A stretch of 64,000 nt of DNA from Choristoneura fumiferana (GCF_025370935.1 NC_133479.1:2635810-2699809); one strand, 5' to 3'; positions 12,427 to 25,415 are shown, counted from the first letter of the stretch. Made by a program: numbers and translations. The notes: generated from the sequence alone by a model not told the origin.

Positions 12427-15400
12427 ATGTATTTGATTGGTGATTTAGCAGAGCTCAATTTTGTTTTGATTTTGTCTTAACCCTTTTCTTGGCAAGTTGT
12501 AACAAGTGTAAGTGTGTACTGAATTCAAGCATCGTTGGATTATTATATAGCTAACAAAAAAAACTTAAAAAAAATACAAAAAGATGATCTAAAATTATGT
12601 ATCATTATAATATATGATACAGTGCCAAGAAAAAGGTTAAGCTAAGCTGCTAATGCACGGACGCACAGACTGACAGACTGACATGACGAAACCATAATGT
12701 TTCCTACTTAGGGCATTAACATTCACTGTTTTATCAGTTGTGGCTCTCTTTACTGTGAAAAGCGCAGCCGAAACGGAACGCAAGGTAAACACTAGAAAAC
12801 ATAACTTCAAGGATTTCATAGAAAAATACTCCCCGGCCACAGTTTGGGACCAGATTGACCTTGAAAAGTCCAAAGGAGCCAACTACACATTAGAAGAGGA
12901 AACGGAGAAGTTCAATAATGCCATTGACCCTACTGACGAGCTGTTGAATCTAAAAGTGGAAAACGGAGATGCGAAGATACTAATGCAAAGAAACGGGCGC
13001 CGATGGATGCCACCACAGAGACTAAATGAGTCGACACGCTATTCAAAAGTAACACTTTTTACATAAAACAAGCGGTTACCCGCAACTCAGTCCGCGTAGA
13101 AGTATGAAAAATAGTTTACATCCTATTCTCAGATCTATCGAATACCGTGAACTGCTTCAACTTTGCCCTGTGGCCCCAACATTGCCTGATTCAATTTAGA
13201 GTCAATAACTAGCACCCTTCTAAGTTTTAAAACTTTTATCCCCCCGTAATAATAATTCCCGTGTAGATAAAAGTTTAAAACCTATAAGAGTGCTAAGTTA
13301 TCGACTCTAAATCGAATCAGGCAATGTTGAGGCCAGAAGGCAAAGTTGAAGCAGTTTACGGTACACACAAAAAAATCAGAAAAATTGGTCAAGCCATTTC
13401 GAAGGTTTAGTCATAAACCTTTTGACACGAGAATTTTATATATTTCTCGTAGATTGACCCGTGATTAACCCCTATCTTACCTGATGAAAAGTGCAATTTT
13501 TTATATGACAGAGGGAAAACGAGCAGGAGGGTCACCTGATGGAAAGCAACCACCGGTGCCCCTGGACATCCATAACTCAAGCTGAGTTACGGATGCGTTG
13601 CAGGTCCTTTAAGAAATGAGTAGGCAGCCTTGTTAAAGTCAAAGTCAAAATATCTTTATTCAATTTCGGTTATAACAAGCACTTATGAATGTCAAAAAAA
13701 TCTACCACCGGTTCGGAAAAACCTCTGCTGAGAAGAATCCGGCAAGAAACTCAACGAGGCATATATATTTTTTTAAACAGATTTACAATATTATTAAATG
13801 ATATGTATACATCACAAGTATTTAACACAACTTCATTTTTGACACAGTAGGTTCGCTATTTGAAGGGATCGCTAATGCGGATCGGAATTATTTCCAAATA
13901 TCCCTGTCCATGATATAATCATTAACTTTATAATACGCCTTTGATATTAATGTCTTCTTGACAATAGATCTGAATTTTGTATCCGGTTCATTTATAATAT
14001 TTTTTGTAATTTTATTATAAAAACGTATGCAATTTCCCAGAAACGACTTTTTGGTTTTAGCCAGTCTGTAAGATGAAACTTTAAGCTTCCCTGTGTTTCT
14101 AGTAGCCTTTGGCTTATCGACGTTAGTGGGAAAATCACATATGTTCTTCCATACATAGGTACATGGTTTTTTAAGATCCCCAAGTTGTACCAGTCCGGAA
14201 ATACTGGCACTGCAAGCTGATTCCATCACCGTGCCTGGCAAAAAGTTCCGCAAAGATCAAAGATGATCTTGAGATGAGGTCGCTGGTGTATCTCACTGAT
14301 TCAGTAACAGCCTCACTCTAGCCTTAAAGAGCCCTGAGTTGTATTTATCCGGAAATACCGTATGTTAGCAGATTTATCTCGTTACTGCCTGCGTAACGAG
14401 CTGCCAAAAAAGCGAGTTCAAAAAAGCGGTTGAGAAAATAAAGAACGTCTAAGTATAATCAATGGTAGTAACTTCACATTTATATCCCTCCCCCCAAAAT
14501 TACACCCGCATGAGACCGGAGCGCATCGCTAGTTATATCATATATATAAAATTCTCGTGTCACAGTGATTGTTACAAAACTTCTCCGAAACAGCTTGACC
14601 GATTTTTATGAAATCTTTTGCGTATATTCAGTAGGTGTGAGAATAGGACGTAAACAATTTTTCATACTTTTATCTACACCCATATAGTAAATTCTCAATT
14701 ATGCGTTCAAAAACCATAGGTAATGACCAGCATTACGACATTGGATTCTATTATGAACACGGCTGTATCGTAATGAGATTTCATACATCATTACAGCACG
14801 GGGGGGTGGGGAGTGCGCCGCGACCAGCAGCAGCAGGACGTCGCGCGCGCAGCGGGCGCAGCTCGTAGGGCAGATATACCTACCTAGTTCTCGTTAATGC
14901 AGGTCATTCTCAATGGTTCTTGAACACATGATAGAGGATTTAATATATGGATATAGATAAAAAATATTGTATGCAACTGTACGTAATTAGGCCTTAAAAC
15001 ACTCATGTGACCCTATTATGAAACTCGGCTACGCCTCGTTTCATAAATCCACAGTCGTGTTTTAAGGAACCCTATTACGATACCGTTGCATAAAATACTA
15101 TTACGTGGACGGAGTCCCGGGCAACAACTAGTATTACATATGTAACCCCCTTTCACTTGAATCATTCTCTTGATAAAAACCCCATTAAAATTCGTGATTT
15201 AAAAGATTTAACCGTACGTACGAGTACAGAAGGACAGCCGGCGAGAAGCTACTTTGTTTTGTACTATTATATTTATACTAGTGGGGCTGCCAGGTACTCG
15301 GGACCTGTGTCTTTTTACATAGGAGGTGGGGGGGTTGCCAATACTTGCCACGCTTGACAAGCGGGTTGGCGAGCGTAGTACAGGAAGGTCGCCAAGAAGA

Positions 15401-18229
15401 TGCTACTGCCCATCTTCGGGTATTATCCCTTACCAGGTTTCTATGTCGCCCAGTAGTGCTTATGGCACATGTGCCTTAGTGAGATCTGTTTAGGGAGTAA
15501 GTGCATGTTAGTTTTAGTCATAGTACTAAGAATACTAGTATCATCTTCTGTACACTTATTTCTGTTTGTTCTCCAAATAAATAAATAAATAAATAAATGG
15601 AGGGAAAGATTCTAACCTAAAATTTAATAAGAATAAACTTTTTCTCAAAATATATTTTTATGGCTTCCCGCCTTTTTTCATGAAAAAAACTGCAGGTGTA
15701 GGGAAACACTACAAGCTATTTCAGACACAACAAAAAAATCGCGGGGTTCCAACAAAATAACTGAAACCGGCCATTTGAGTTGCTGTAGATACGACTTGTG
15801 CCTCGTATTACCATGACCGTTTTAACTTTTTTTTAAGTTTGAGACTCGACAATAATGGAATTTGTATGCAACATTTTTGTTGAGTTTATCGATCTCGCAA
15901 TGTCTTTAACTTTTAATTTTTTCCCTGACCATAAACTATGCATTTCGCCTGTTGATATGTAAACAATAACTTCAACTTTTGCGTATATTTTTGAGAAATA
16001 ATAATCGTCACATTCTCAGGCCCACCACGACCCTTGGAACAATAGATACCGAATAATGGAACTCATGAAACAAGCGATCTACCAGGCGAGAAACAAAATG
16101 ATTATCATGCAGACCTTACGAGACGAGTTCAGAAACCAATCTTCCTACAAAATTGGGTACTTGATCGCCAAAACCGACTTCGCGACTAAGGTATTATTAT
16201 CCGTTTACCTTTACTTGCCCGAATTTCACCATACCAACGTTTGCCATAAAATATATAGAACCGTGCTGTTTTCAGGATTTTTTTGAATGTCATCATAAAG
16301 AATGCAGTAGGTTAGGTTAGGTTAGTTTAGTATCAACTCTAAAGAAATTACTATTTAAGAAATAAATTACTTTATGGCAAATGAAAATTCTAGAAAACGT
16401 TACATTCGGGCATATAAAATTCGAGCAAACGATAGAGAACCATTATTATCATCATCATTGAAGAGTTAAACTCTTGGCATCTTCATCATCACCATCACTT
16501 GGTCCAGCTGGAAGACGTCCACTGCTAAAAAAAAGGCATCCCCTTAAAACGCTACAATGAACGACAACTCGTCGTTATGCTAAGTGGGGGCCTGTTTGGC
16601 GTCATGTATGTCTTGTATTTGTTCTATGTTTGTTTTTATGGCGTTAAATAAATGTATTTTCTTTCTTGCTTTCTTTCACTCGCATCCACCGGTTGCAGCA
16701 ACTCTCACGATGTCGTCAGTCCACCTAGTGGGAGGCCTGCCAACGCTTCGTCGTCCGGTTCGTGGTCGCCACTGGAGATATTTTCTCCCCCAACGGTTAT
16801 CTGTTCTTCGAGCGATGTGGCCCGCCCACTGCCATTCAAGTTGCATATCTTTCCAGCTACGTCGACTCTTGCCGATGGAGTTTAATCACCTTATTTACTT
16901 CCTCCTCCAGCCTTTTGACTACTTGATATGATCCAGTTCTAACGTCCTCATTATTTCTCCACCTCTACACTATAAGAGCACACACAACCCTAGCTATTAC
17001 CACCAATACACTGACGCGCTTCGAACTCAACCAGAGTTCGTCCTCAGAGCAACACAACAGTTCACCATGCTACCAGATGTTAGACCAGGTACCTATTTAA
17101 TAAAACTTACAAGTGCTACAATTCTAGGTGACAGATCTATTATTTTGGTGATTGAATTTTGATGATCAACTATCAAGGTACAGGTTTACATTATTCTGAT
17201 GACTCATACTTAGAGACAGTTTTGATTAATATGGTGATGATGAGATGACTAATATTTATTTCTTAGGCATAGATATTATAATTAGGGTATTGTCAATTAG
17301 TGACACATCTAAACTTAGGTGACAGAAAATGTTCCCATTAAGAATTGGTCGCTGCATGCAAGTGATTCCACTGGTAAAAGAACGGGATATAATCATGATT
17401 GGTTTTTTGAAGTCTTTTTGTATTTTTTATTTCAACTCCAAATTTGTTACTTTTACGGTCATCCCGTAAAACCATATCGAAAATACAAACTGAGACATGG
17501 ATGCACAGAAAAACCAGAAAAAGAGACCAGCGCTGGGAATCGAACCCAGGTCCTCAGCATTCCGTGCTGCGTGCTATACCGCTACACCACCACTGGACAG
17601 GAGTACAGACACAAAATTAATTAATTTGATTGCTTAGTAGCGACATCTTTTGTCTGGGTAAGCGGTTAGTTCCGAAAGAATGTGACGTCTCTCGTCGAAA
17701 CATAGATGTCGCTAGTGCTGCTGCTTAAGTAGCATAGTAGAAATAAGCAACCGGTGATATGGATGCATAGGAAAAAATCGTGTCTAGATTTCTGTCCAGC
17801 GGTGTGTAGGGGTTATAGCACGCAGCACGGATTGCTGAGGACCTGGGTTCGATTCCCAGTGCTGGTTTCTTTTTCTGGTTTTCCTGCGCATCCATGTCTC
17901 AGTTTGTATTTTCGGGATATAATCAATCATAGTGTTGTAAGTGTTGGTCAAATATTTGTTGACTCAATCTCCTTTTCCAGACATTGGCCGCATTTGCCTT
18001 TAGAGCGATGAGAGCCTGTTCTTCGAAAAGACAGCTGATAGAAAACCCAACAAAGCGTCAATACAGATTCTTAGAAATCTTGTACACCGCAGAAAAACAA
18101 ATGCATCTCTGGTTCGAAGTCGATTTGTTGATAGAACTATATTGGACCAATCATCTTATAGCTCAACGTGCGACAAATAAAAGGAAAATTATTAATGTCA
18201 AGAGATGGAATGAGCGATTCGTTAATTGA
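12427..18229 (+). CDS. Tandem gene A: predicted secreted 247-residue protein of an unrecognised family
   Basis: Proposed exons: 12427-12439, 12738-13048, 16020-16190, 17981-18229; intron phases 1, 0, 0; 744 nt in all. I do not recognise the protein. The signal peptide would be M-Y-L-I plus VVALFTVKSAA, with a plausible cut after SAA. An acidic, polar N-terminal half follows (DFIEKYSP, YTLEEETEKF), then the helix motif MKQAIYQAR, then 18 residues on YKIGYL, then FEVDLL near a basic C-terminus. NXS/T sites include NYT, NES and NQS. The last three exons are well supported by frame and acceptors (tctcag, ttccag). The 13-nt first exon has a weak donor (GTGATT) and is the least certain part, as is donor GTAACA at 13049. 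The open frame running to 13066 continues into the intron and is not the end. AATAAA at 18275 is 46 nt past the stop. It is first in a row of four related genes. Confidence 0.7.
12481..12636. mobile_element. piggyBac-like MITE in intron 1 of gene A
   Basis: TTAA stands on both sides (12477-12480, 12637-12640). The left end is CCCTTTTCTTGGCA and the right end is its near complement TGCCAAGAAAAAGG. The second copy, 22635-22778, is also TTAA-flanked and lies in an intron of gene B. TTAA duplication with CCC termini is the piggyBac signature. Confidence 0.75.
13140..13364. repeat. Fold-back MITE in intron 2 of gene A
   Basis: Arms of about 95 bp: TACCGTGAACTGCTTCAACT, AACATTGCCTGATTC and TTTAGAGTC on the left; GACTCTAAATCGAATCAGGC and AAGTTGAAGCAGTTTACGGTA on the right. 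It would fold into a near-perfect hairpin in the pre-mRNA. Confidence 0.75.
13636..14275 (-). pseudogene. LINE ORF2 C-terminal fragment
   Basis: On the minus strand a 121-codon frame (14253-13888) carries RLAKTKKSFLGNCI and a tail ending in DYIMDRDIWK, which I recognise as the end of a non-LTR retrotransposon polyprotein common in moths. It continues into a 3' UTR with AAAGTCAAAGTCAAAATATC. A plus-strand relative is at 39640-39850. It is truncated, has no reverse-transcriptase core, and lies antisense in an intron of gene A. Confidence 0.7.
14540..15135. mobile_element. Probable Helitron-like element remnant
   Basis: TATATAAAATTCTCGTGTCA at 14562 (reversed partner GACACGAGAATTTTATATAT at about 13424) and a right end GGACGGAGTCCCGGGCAACA followed by ACTAGT at 15128 resemble the 5' and 3' ends of lepidopteran Helitrons. 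No Rep/helicase sequence is present. Boundaries are approximate. Confidence 0.4.
15225..15600 (+). mobile_element. LINE 3' end with AAAT tail
   Basis: Sequence runs into a tandem AAATAAAT tail at 15573-15598, the typical 3' end of a non-LTR element. No readable ORF2 remains. It lies in intron 2 of gene A. Confidence 0.45.
16490..16925 (-). pseudogene. RTE-type LINE ORF2 C-terminal fragment
   Basis: Read on the minus strand, it encodes the RTE-like C-terminal tail: WAGHIARRTDNRW, then PRTGRRSVGRPPTRW at about 16890-16720. The 3' end contains AGCAGTGGACGTCTTCCAGC. It is broken and truncated. Related plus-strand tails are at 55265-55550 and 56690-57010. Confidence 0.7.
17319..17640 (-). repeat. 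tRNA-derived SINE (minus) joined to an ACTCC/AAATAC repeat
   Basis: Minus-strand head at 17598-17527: TGTAGCGGTATAGCACGC (A box) and CTGGGTTCGATTCCCAG (T arm with B box). The CCAGTG/CGCTGG ends pair like an acceptor stem. A partial copy on the plus strand is at 17790-17930 and a truncated one at 24118-24175; a headless remnant is at 57805-57925. Confidence 0.65.
17790..17930 (+). repeat. tRNA-derived SINE, plus-strand copy
   Basis: Same head as 17527-17598 in the opposite direction (GGACCTGGGTTCGATTCCCA at 17838-17857). It ends only about 50 bp before the last exon of gene A, so it sits close to that exon's branch-point region. Confidence 0.6.
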
Positions 18230-18274
18230 CATAATATGTTTGTCACCATCATCAACCTCAAATAATACATATTG

Positions 18275-18280
18275 AATAAA
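18275..18280 (+). other. Polyadenylation signal AATAAA for gene A
   Basis: Canonical hexamer 46 nt after the gene A stop codon, with no competing signal between. Confidence 0.6.
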
Positions 18281-18498
18281 AATTACTTGGATTTCGTCGT
18301 TTTTATTGTGAACTTTCTACTTTCATCACAACATTCACAACTAATACAAGCAGATGATGAAGCACAAAGTCAGAGACAATGTGAAAATATCAATTTAGGC
18401 TACAACAAGCACTTTATGAAAGCCAAAAAATCTACCACCGGTCCGGAAAAAAATTGTTGAGAATAGTCTGACAAGAAACTCAACGTTGTCTTAACAAC

Positions 18499-18722
18499 AT
18501 ATTAAATCCTAGCGGTTGGCAGCGACTATGTCCGCGTAGTATTCGTTATCGCTATCCCGCAGGAACTATGCAATTTTCCGGGATAAAAACTATCCAACGT
18601 CCTTCCCGGGACTCTTACTTCTGTATACCGAATTAAAAATAAATCAATTGAACCGTTTAGACGTGATATTGTAACAAACAGACAGACTTACAAACTTCCG
18701 CATTTCTAATATTAGTGGGATG
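18499..18722 (-). mobile_element. Helitron-like non-autonomous element
   Basis: Reverse-oriented copy of the family at 26162-26368: CGGGATAAAAACTATCCAACG, GGTATAGTTTCG-like words and CATTTCTAATATTAGTGGGA close the outer end. Confidence 0.55.
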
Positions 18723-18824
18723 TGATTATTGTTAGTTTAGAATAAAGTTTCAATATTTTATTTGCGAAAAAATACCTAACTAGAATTTGTCTTTACTCAA
18801 AAGTATTGAGTTTGTAAAATCAAC

Positions 18825-18940
18825 AGTGGTTTTAGGGATAGCACTCAATTCTAAACTTCAGTGGGGACCACACGTCAGAGCAATCGCGGGTAGATTGAGC
18901 TCTGCTGCTTTTGCGGTTGGGAAAATAGGTACGGCAGCCG
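18825..18940 (+). pseudogene. LINE reverse-transcriptase fragment
   Basis: A short plus-strand frame reads LGIALNSKLQWGPHV followed by AIAGRLSSAAFAVGK, matching the F-L-G-x-x-x-x-S-K-L-x-W segment found in the late part of non-LTR reverse transcriptases. It is a fragment without the catalytic FADD region. Confidence 0.65.
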
Positions 18941-19230
18941 GCAGCTAAACGATGTGGCGATGGCACGTTTGGTATATTTTGCTTACATTAGCATTTATTA
19001 TGGTTATCTATTTTTTGCCCGAAAGTTATATGCTATAATTTTTTTTTCCCGAAGTTCATATGCAAGAAACTTCATTTGCCCGAATGTTTTGTTTACTAGA
19101 AAAATTATTTGATATATTCTTATTTTCCCGAAAATTAGATGCCATAATGATACGAATGCAACACGTATTGTTTTCCATATTTTTAAGCGGAATAATATTA
19201 TTTAATAGTATATTCAAACGCCATTCTAAA

Positions 19231-19768
19231 TAGTGTTTATTTTTATTAAGATTGATTAAAATTGCTTTTTTATATTAATAATCTATCTATTATCTTTATT
19301 ATCCGGGCTGCTATAAAACAATACCTAACATCGAAGGCTAAGGCGGGAACGAAGGGGGGCCTTAGCCTTCTGGACCTAACCTATCCGAGCCGCTTCTGCT
19401 CCGAACCGTATTAGTCGCTCGCTTCGCTCGCTCGCACAAATCAAATGTCGCAATTCTAAACCTACCCTAACCTTTGTGGGTAAAATTTACCTAATTCAAA
19501 GGCTTGTTTGACGTATGTGATATTTATCAGTATATAGTGTCGATACTCACCATTTACATGGATAGCAAATGACATTATGGCATGTGATACTTATGGCTTA
19601 CAATGATTATGAAAAATTAAATTATTCAAATGTATATTACGGAAAACAAAGATTCTGTCATTTGATTAATATGGTAAACAATGAGTAGTGCAAATGAATT
19701 TATAAGAAATAATATTATGGCGGTTGAATATTATAGCACATGAAATTCGGGCAAGTAAAGGTATACCA
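19231..19768. repeat. Inverted repeat, left arm, upstream of gene B
   Basis: A 538-bp copy of an unclassified element with words such as TGGTAAACAATGAGTAGTG, GTCGATACTCACCATTTACA and CGGTTGAATATTATAGCACA. Its inverted partner is 20801-21306. Together they bracket exons 1 and 2 of gene B. Confidence 0.75.
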
Positions 19769-20050
19769 TTTATAATATTAGTGAGATCTACACTAAGTTT
19801 TTTTGGAGTTTCGTACCCGAAGAGTCAAATCCAAGTCTGAAAGAGCAAAAATAAAACAATGACCAGTCTCACTCTTATCAAATATTATTATCGCTTTCGG
19901 TCAATTTAGTATATTTATTACGTACTTATCAACATTATTACATAAAACATTTTCATTATTTCATAAAATTACACTGCTCGTTTCTGTTGCTACAAGTAAT
20001 AATTTGTCATGCAATAGTCGTATGTATAAGTACATTTCAATCATATCGAT

Positions 20051-23000
20051 ATGAAAATTCTCATTATTTTGCTATCATGTAAGTACTAATAAGCATACTT
20101 ATCATCTATCACACGGATATCGTTAAAAATGTTCGAAAAGCACAATGTTTTTTTCTGATTATTGTTTTGTTTTGATTTTATTCCAAGAACATTTATATAC
20201 TTAATAGAAAATTAAATCAGTAGTATTTTTTAAGTATTGTTTTGTTTTTCTTTCAAGAAATTTTTAATAAAAATCAGTACCTCAGTGAACGAGCTTTGCT
20301 CCGAGTCTTTTTTTGTAAAATCGTAGATCAATATTAAAAAAAATATTTTAAAGTGAAACATAAAGTAAATAAAAATTTATAAAAATATATTACTTAGTTA
20401 CGTCCAACTAAATTTCCGTTTCCAATATTACACTATTTCGCACAATAAGGCAAAAAAAATTTTTTTTTTTTACAGCGTTTCATTTTGCTATTCCATATTT
20501 GATGATAAATGATGAATCAATATTACGGGTACTCTTCGGAAACGTGACAGAGATGAGAGACTTGCACTTGCCATCTTGGGATGACATATCTTCGACGGAA
20601 GAAAGTTCGCTAGAAGAAGAAAACTATGAGCTTCATGTTAAAGAATATCTTAAAGACACGAACATGAAAAGTTACGGCCAAGGTACTGTACAACTATACA
20701 GGGTAGGGTAGGGTAAGGGTATATGTCAAAGTAGGGCTGACCATGGCTTTAAAAGCAAGCTTCGATTTGACTCGCATAACTGAGCTACATAATTTTGTTC
20801 GGTATACCTTTACTTGCGCGAATTTGATTTGCCCGAATTTCATGTGCTAATATTCAACCGCCATAAGTAATATTATCTTATAAATTCATTTTCACTACTC
20901 ATTGTTTACCTTAATCAAATGACAGAATCTTTGTTTCCCATAATATTAAATTCAATAATTTCATTTTTCATAGTCATTGTAAGACATAAGTATCACATGC
21001 CATAATATCATTTGCCATCCATGTAAATGGTGAGTATCGACACTATATACTGATAAATCCCATACGTCAAACAAGCCTTTGAATTAGGTAAATTTTAATC
21101 ACATAGATTAGATTAGGTTAGAATTGCGAGTTTTGATTTGTGCGAGCGCGTGAAGCGAGCGAGCAAGACGGTTCGGAGCAGAAGCGACTCGTATAGGTTA
21201 GGTTTGGTCAGGTTTTTTTTATAGCAGCCCAGATAATGAAGATAATAGATAGATTAGTAATAGAAAAAAGCAATTTTAATCAATCATAATCAAAATAAAC
21301 ACTATATTATTACCACAAACCAGAAACAATTTTACACATTAATTCGGCGACACACTAGGCAGAGCCTGTATCGTGGGAGTCAAAACATACAGGGTCACCG
21401 TTAAAAGTGCGGCTTGAAAGAAACAGAGACACTGATGTTATATAATAATAATAATAGCAATAAGTATAACTTAACTAAGTCACAACAAATAAGTATGTGT
21501 GTGTGTGTGTGTGTGTGTTTGTGCGTGCGTGTTCGTGTGTGTGCGTGTATGTGTGTGTGTTTGCGTTTGAATGAGTGTGTGTATGTATGAGTATGTGAGT
21601 GTATGTGTGCGTATCAAGGTTGGTGCAAAGGCTCCCAAGCATTACCTAGAAGTTATTATATCCTCAGCCTCTTTATAGGATAAGGACATGAAAAACTTGC
21701 GACTCTTTTCCTTAACTTCTGCGAGGCTAAGGAATTTTAAATTTAACTTTTTATGCACTGCGTTATACACGAAAGGAGAAACAAATGATTGAAAGCGCTT
21801 TGCGAAACCAGAGCGCACAGCAGGCACCCGAGCCCTATAAATCCTCCTGCTGACCATCTCGTCGTAGGATGATGAGGATATTATATTAATGTCAAAAAAA
21901 ATCGGGCATGTACCTACTCATAGTTATTAGGGCTGGCAGCTAGTTATTCAACGTCGGAATGCTGCCTGCCTTTTTTGGCACCTTGCCACGGTGCCCTTTT
22001 TTAGATATTTTTTTATTTTTTATTCGACTGGATGGCAAACGAGCAAGTGGGTCTCCTGATGATTTGATTTAGTATTTAGTTTATGGTAAAGTTTGCAAAG
22101 AGATCACTGAATCGTCCTGGACCCCCCCCCCCCATAGTTTTAAAATACCTATCCAACGATACCCCACACTACGGGTATATAGGGTTAGTCGAGAAAAAAA
22201 ATCCCCCTCCCTACGTCTATGGGACGCCCACAAACATTTTTTTTCAGTTTTTTTTTTTATTTCACCACTGTCCACGTGACTGATATGTATATTGATTCGT
22301 GCCAAATTACAGCTTTCTAGTACATACGGTCTCTGGGCTTAGCTGCGGACGGACAAACATACAGACGGACAGACATGACGAAACTATAAGGGTTCCTAGT
22401 TGACTATGGAACCCTAACAACTGTTATAGACTATCAATGTTTAGTTTTTAATTTAAAAAATCCGACAAAACAAGAATCCGGCGAAACAACGATTCGATGA
22501 AACTTGAATCCAGTGAATCGGAAACTAATTCTAATGATGCCCCGGAGAGAGATGAAACACTTGTCCTAAGTATTAGTGGGTGGTAGTTTTGGTTGTGGGT
22601 TTATTCATGTTTGTGTTGTTTATTTGTATTTTAACCCTTTTCTTGGCAAGTTGAGACAAGTGTACTGAATTCAAGCCTCATTGGATTCTCGTAGAGCTAA
22701 AAAATAACTTTAAAAAAACATAAAAAGATGATCTAACTAAAGTTATGTATCATATATGATACAACTCCAAGAAAAGGGTTAAGCGTAGGCAAGACAAAAA
22801 AATAGTTGTACCACTGAAAATATTCAAGCAATGCCATCTTTTGCACAAGCTTATTTTCAGATGATGACGTTAACCTGACTCTCTATTACCACGATTTGAC
22901 TGATTTCAATACAATATCGAAGTCAATTAATGATATAGACATAGTGAAACAAGAGAATCCTGTAATTTTAAGAAGATGGAATCTTGGTGACAAGGATCCT

Positions 23001-25415
23001 GATGATCCCAAGAATTTAGAACCGTTCAAGAAAAATCTACTGATTAAACTTATGCTCACTATGGTTATACACATAAGGTTTAAGGTTGATATGGCGATCA
23101 GGCAACGACAGTGAGTTATGCTTTCTTCTTTTTAGTTCTACTGAGATATCAAGGACACATGGAAAATAATCCCAGTAATATACTATAATAAGACAGTTCT
23201 TTGTCAGTTTTAACCCGTCGAGCGATTTGCGGGTGCAAAAAGCGCCCAGCGAAACTTGTCCGGAAATGCGATAGACACACTGAGTATTTTCGGACAGGTT
23301 TTAGGCTCATCGCTGGACGGGTTAAGTGATCCAGCATTGACAGCACGTAGACTTTCCGTGCTTTCCATTTCAAACTTTCCATGTATGTTCAGTTTTGACG
23401 ACAATAAATCGAACCATGTGTTGTGTGTATCATATAACCCCGCCGGGGATCGATTCCGGGTCTTAAAGCTTCATAGTCAGGGTCTCTAACCACTGGACTA
23501 TCAGAGGCCGTATTTCCTAACGTTTTTGATGCTCTCGACTGCAATCAAATGACAGATTTCACGTACAGTCAAGTGTAAAAATATGAGCTTATTCCAAGTT
23601 TCAAAAATAGTTCAAGTGCAAAATTATTCGAACCGCTCAAAAATATGTTAATACGGCCTTATTGCGTCGGAATGAGTCTGTGGTAGGTACTTATTTTTGA
23701 AATTTTGAGTTCATATTCTTACATTTGACTACGTGAAAACTAAGATTGGTTTTTGGAGTCTTTTTGTATTTTTTATTTCAACTCCAGATTTTGTTACTTT
23801 TACGGTCATGCCGTAAAATCCACAACGAAAATACAATCTATGTTTCAGTTTATATTTTGATGTGGATTTTACGGGTTGACCGTAAAAGTAAAAAAAAATT
23901 GGAGTTGAAATAAAAAATACAAAAATACTCCAAAAAAACAATATTAATTTGATTGCTAAGTAGCGACATGTCTTGTCCGGGTGAGCGGTTAGTTCCGATG
24001 GGGTGCTGAAAGTTTGTCAATGAGGGCTAAAGCATAGATGTCGCTAGTGTCGCTGCTTAAGTGACTAAATAAGAAACAAACTAGCTGAGATAATGTGGTG
24101 CATAGGAGAAATTTGTGTCTGTACTCCTGTCCAATGGTGGTGTAGCGGTATAGCACGCAGCACGGAATGAGGCGGCAGCCAGCTCGTTAGTTTTTTTTTT
24201 ATTTCAATCACGGAAATCGTAAGGCATGATAATCGGAAGACATAATGCTTCCGATTATCACGTCGTACATTATTGCGCGTACATTATTGGTTCCCGCTAG
24301 TTCGGTACGGGGTGATAATGCACGACTTGATAATTTGTGCACATAAGCACGGATTATCAGGCCGTGCATTATTTAAGCGTGCATTAACAAGTCGTACATT
24401 AACTACACCCCTGGCCACTAAGGACGGACTCGTTTAAAAAAAAAACATGTCTCAAAAGAAAAACTAAAATCGGCGGGAGGGGTGATACTATTTACCGGCC
24501 CAGATAATACCGACATGGAAATACCCGACCCGATTGTTCGTATAAACGCCCATACAAACTCGTGTCAAACTGACCGGGCGGGTCACACGGCGGGAGCAAC
24601 GGAGCAACGCAGTCATTAGATTCTTATTGTTTGTTTTGTGATAAATATTTTTTTTTCGAACATGACATGAAATATTGACGTTTTGTTACAAATAATAGGC
24701 TGAGAAGTATCGTATGGCACTGCGGTCACTTTAGCGGCCTGCAAAGAGATTTCATACAACTTTGCAGGCCGCTGGCCGGCAATGCGACCGTCTTTTGTTT
24801 CATTCAACGCGCGCTCTGTGACGCGGCGCCCGCCCACGCCCAGCATCACCGCCCGCAGCCGCCCGCCGCCCGACAGCAGCCAGCGCGATACGCGCGCACG
24901 CAACAGGGCGACCAGGCTAGCGTCCCGCCAACTCGATTTCTTGTTTTTTTTATTTTATTTCATGTCATGTTTGAGAAAAGCACTATACAAGCCTCGGCCG
25001 GAACGTAGGGTTGCCGGCCTCGCATCCCTATCCGGCCTCGCTACGCTCGGCCATCTATATCTGCTTGGCCGGCAACCCCCTACTTCCCGGCCTCTACAGT
25101 AATGTACTATTATTTCCTCGCAGTGATCGTGAAAAGCACAATGTTTAGTCTCAGCCAAAAGTGCAATAGATGAACTTGTATTATCGAAGGCCTCCCCTTC
25201 GGGTCGACCTTCAAACTAACTTGTATATCTATTGCTTACTTTCGTACCTCTACAACAATGTACTATTGTTCAATTCAGGCTAGGCAGAGGGTCGAAAGGA
25301 TATCGTCTCGGATATTTGTTTAGTCGTCTCCGCAACGTCAAGTTCAACATGGCCAAAATATTGAACTCATTGATACAACGAGACTATGAGCGGCACAACT
25401 TCAAGTAAGGGTTGC

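Noticed and set aside
12740..13066. Open frame to a stop at 13066 as a complete small gene
   Set aside because: The last residues are read from intron sequence after AAA|GTAACA; the phase-0 join to 16020 gives a family-length protein instead.
17527..17866. Functional tRNA genes
   Set aside because: The A and B boxes are good but both copies are embedded in longer repeated sequence with SINE tails, and other copies are truncated.
24782..25158. Overlapping open frames on both strands as coding sequence
   Set aside because: They coincide with a GC-rich, CpG-rich block, have low-complexity Pro/Arg composition and no splice context.
25279..25408. TAA at 25406 as the end of gene B
   Set aside because: It overlaps a strong donor (AA|GTAAGG), and the phase-2 exon at 27043 restores frame and adds the expected C-terminal region.
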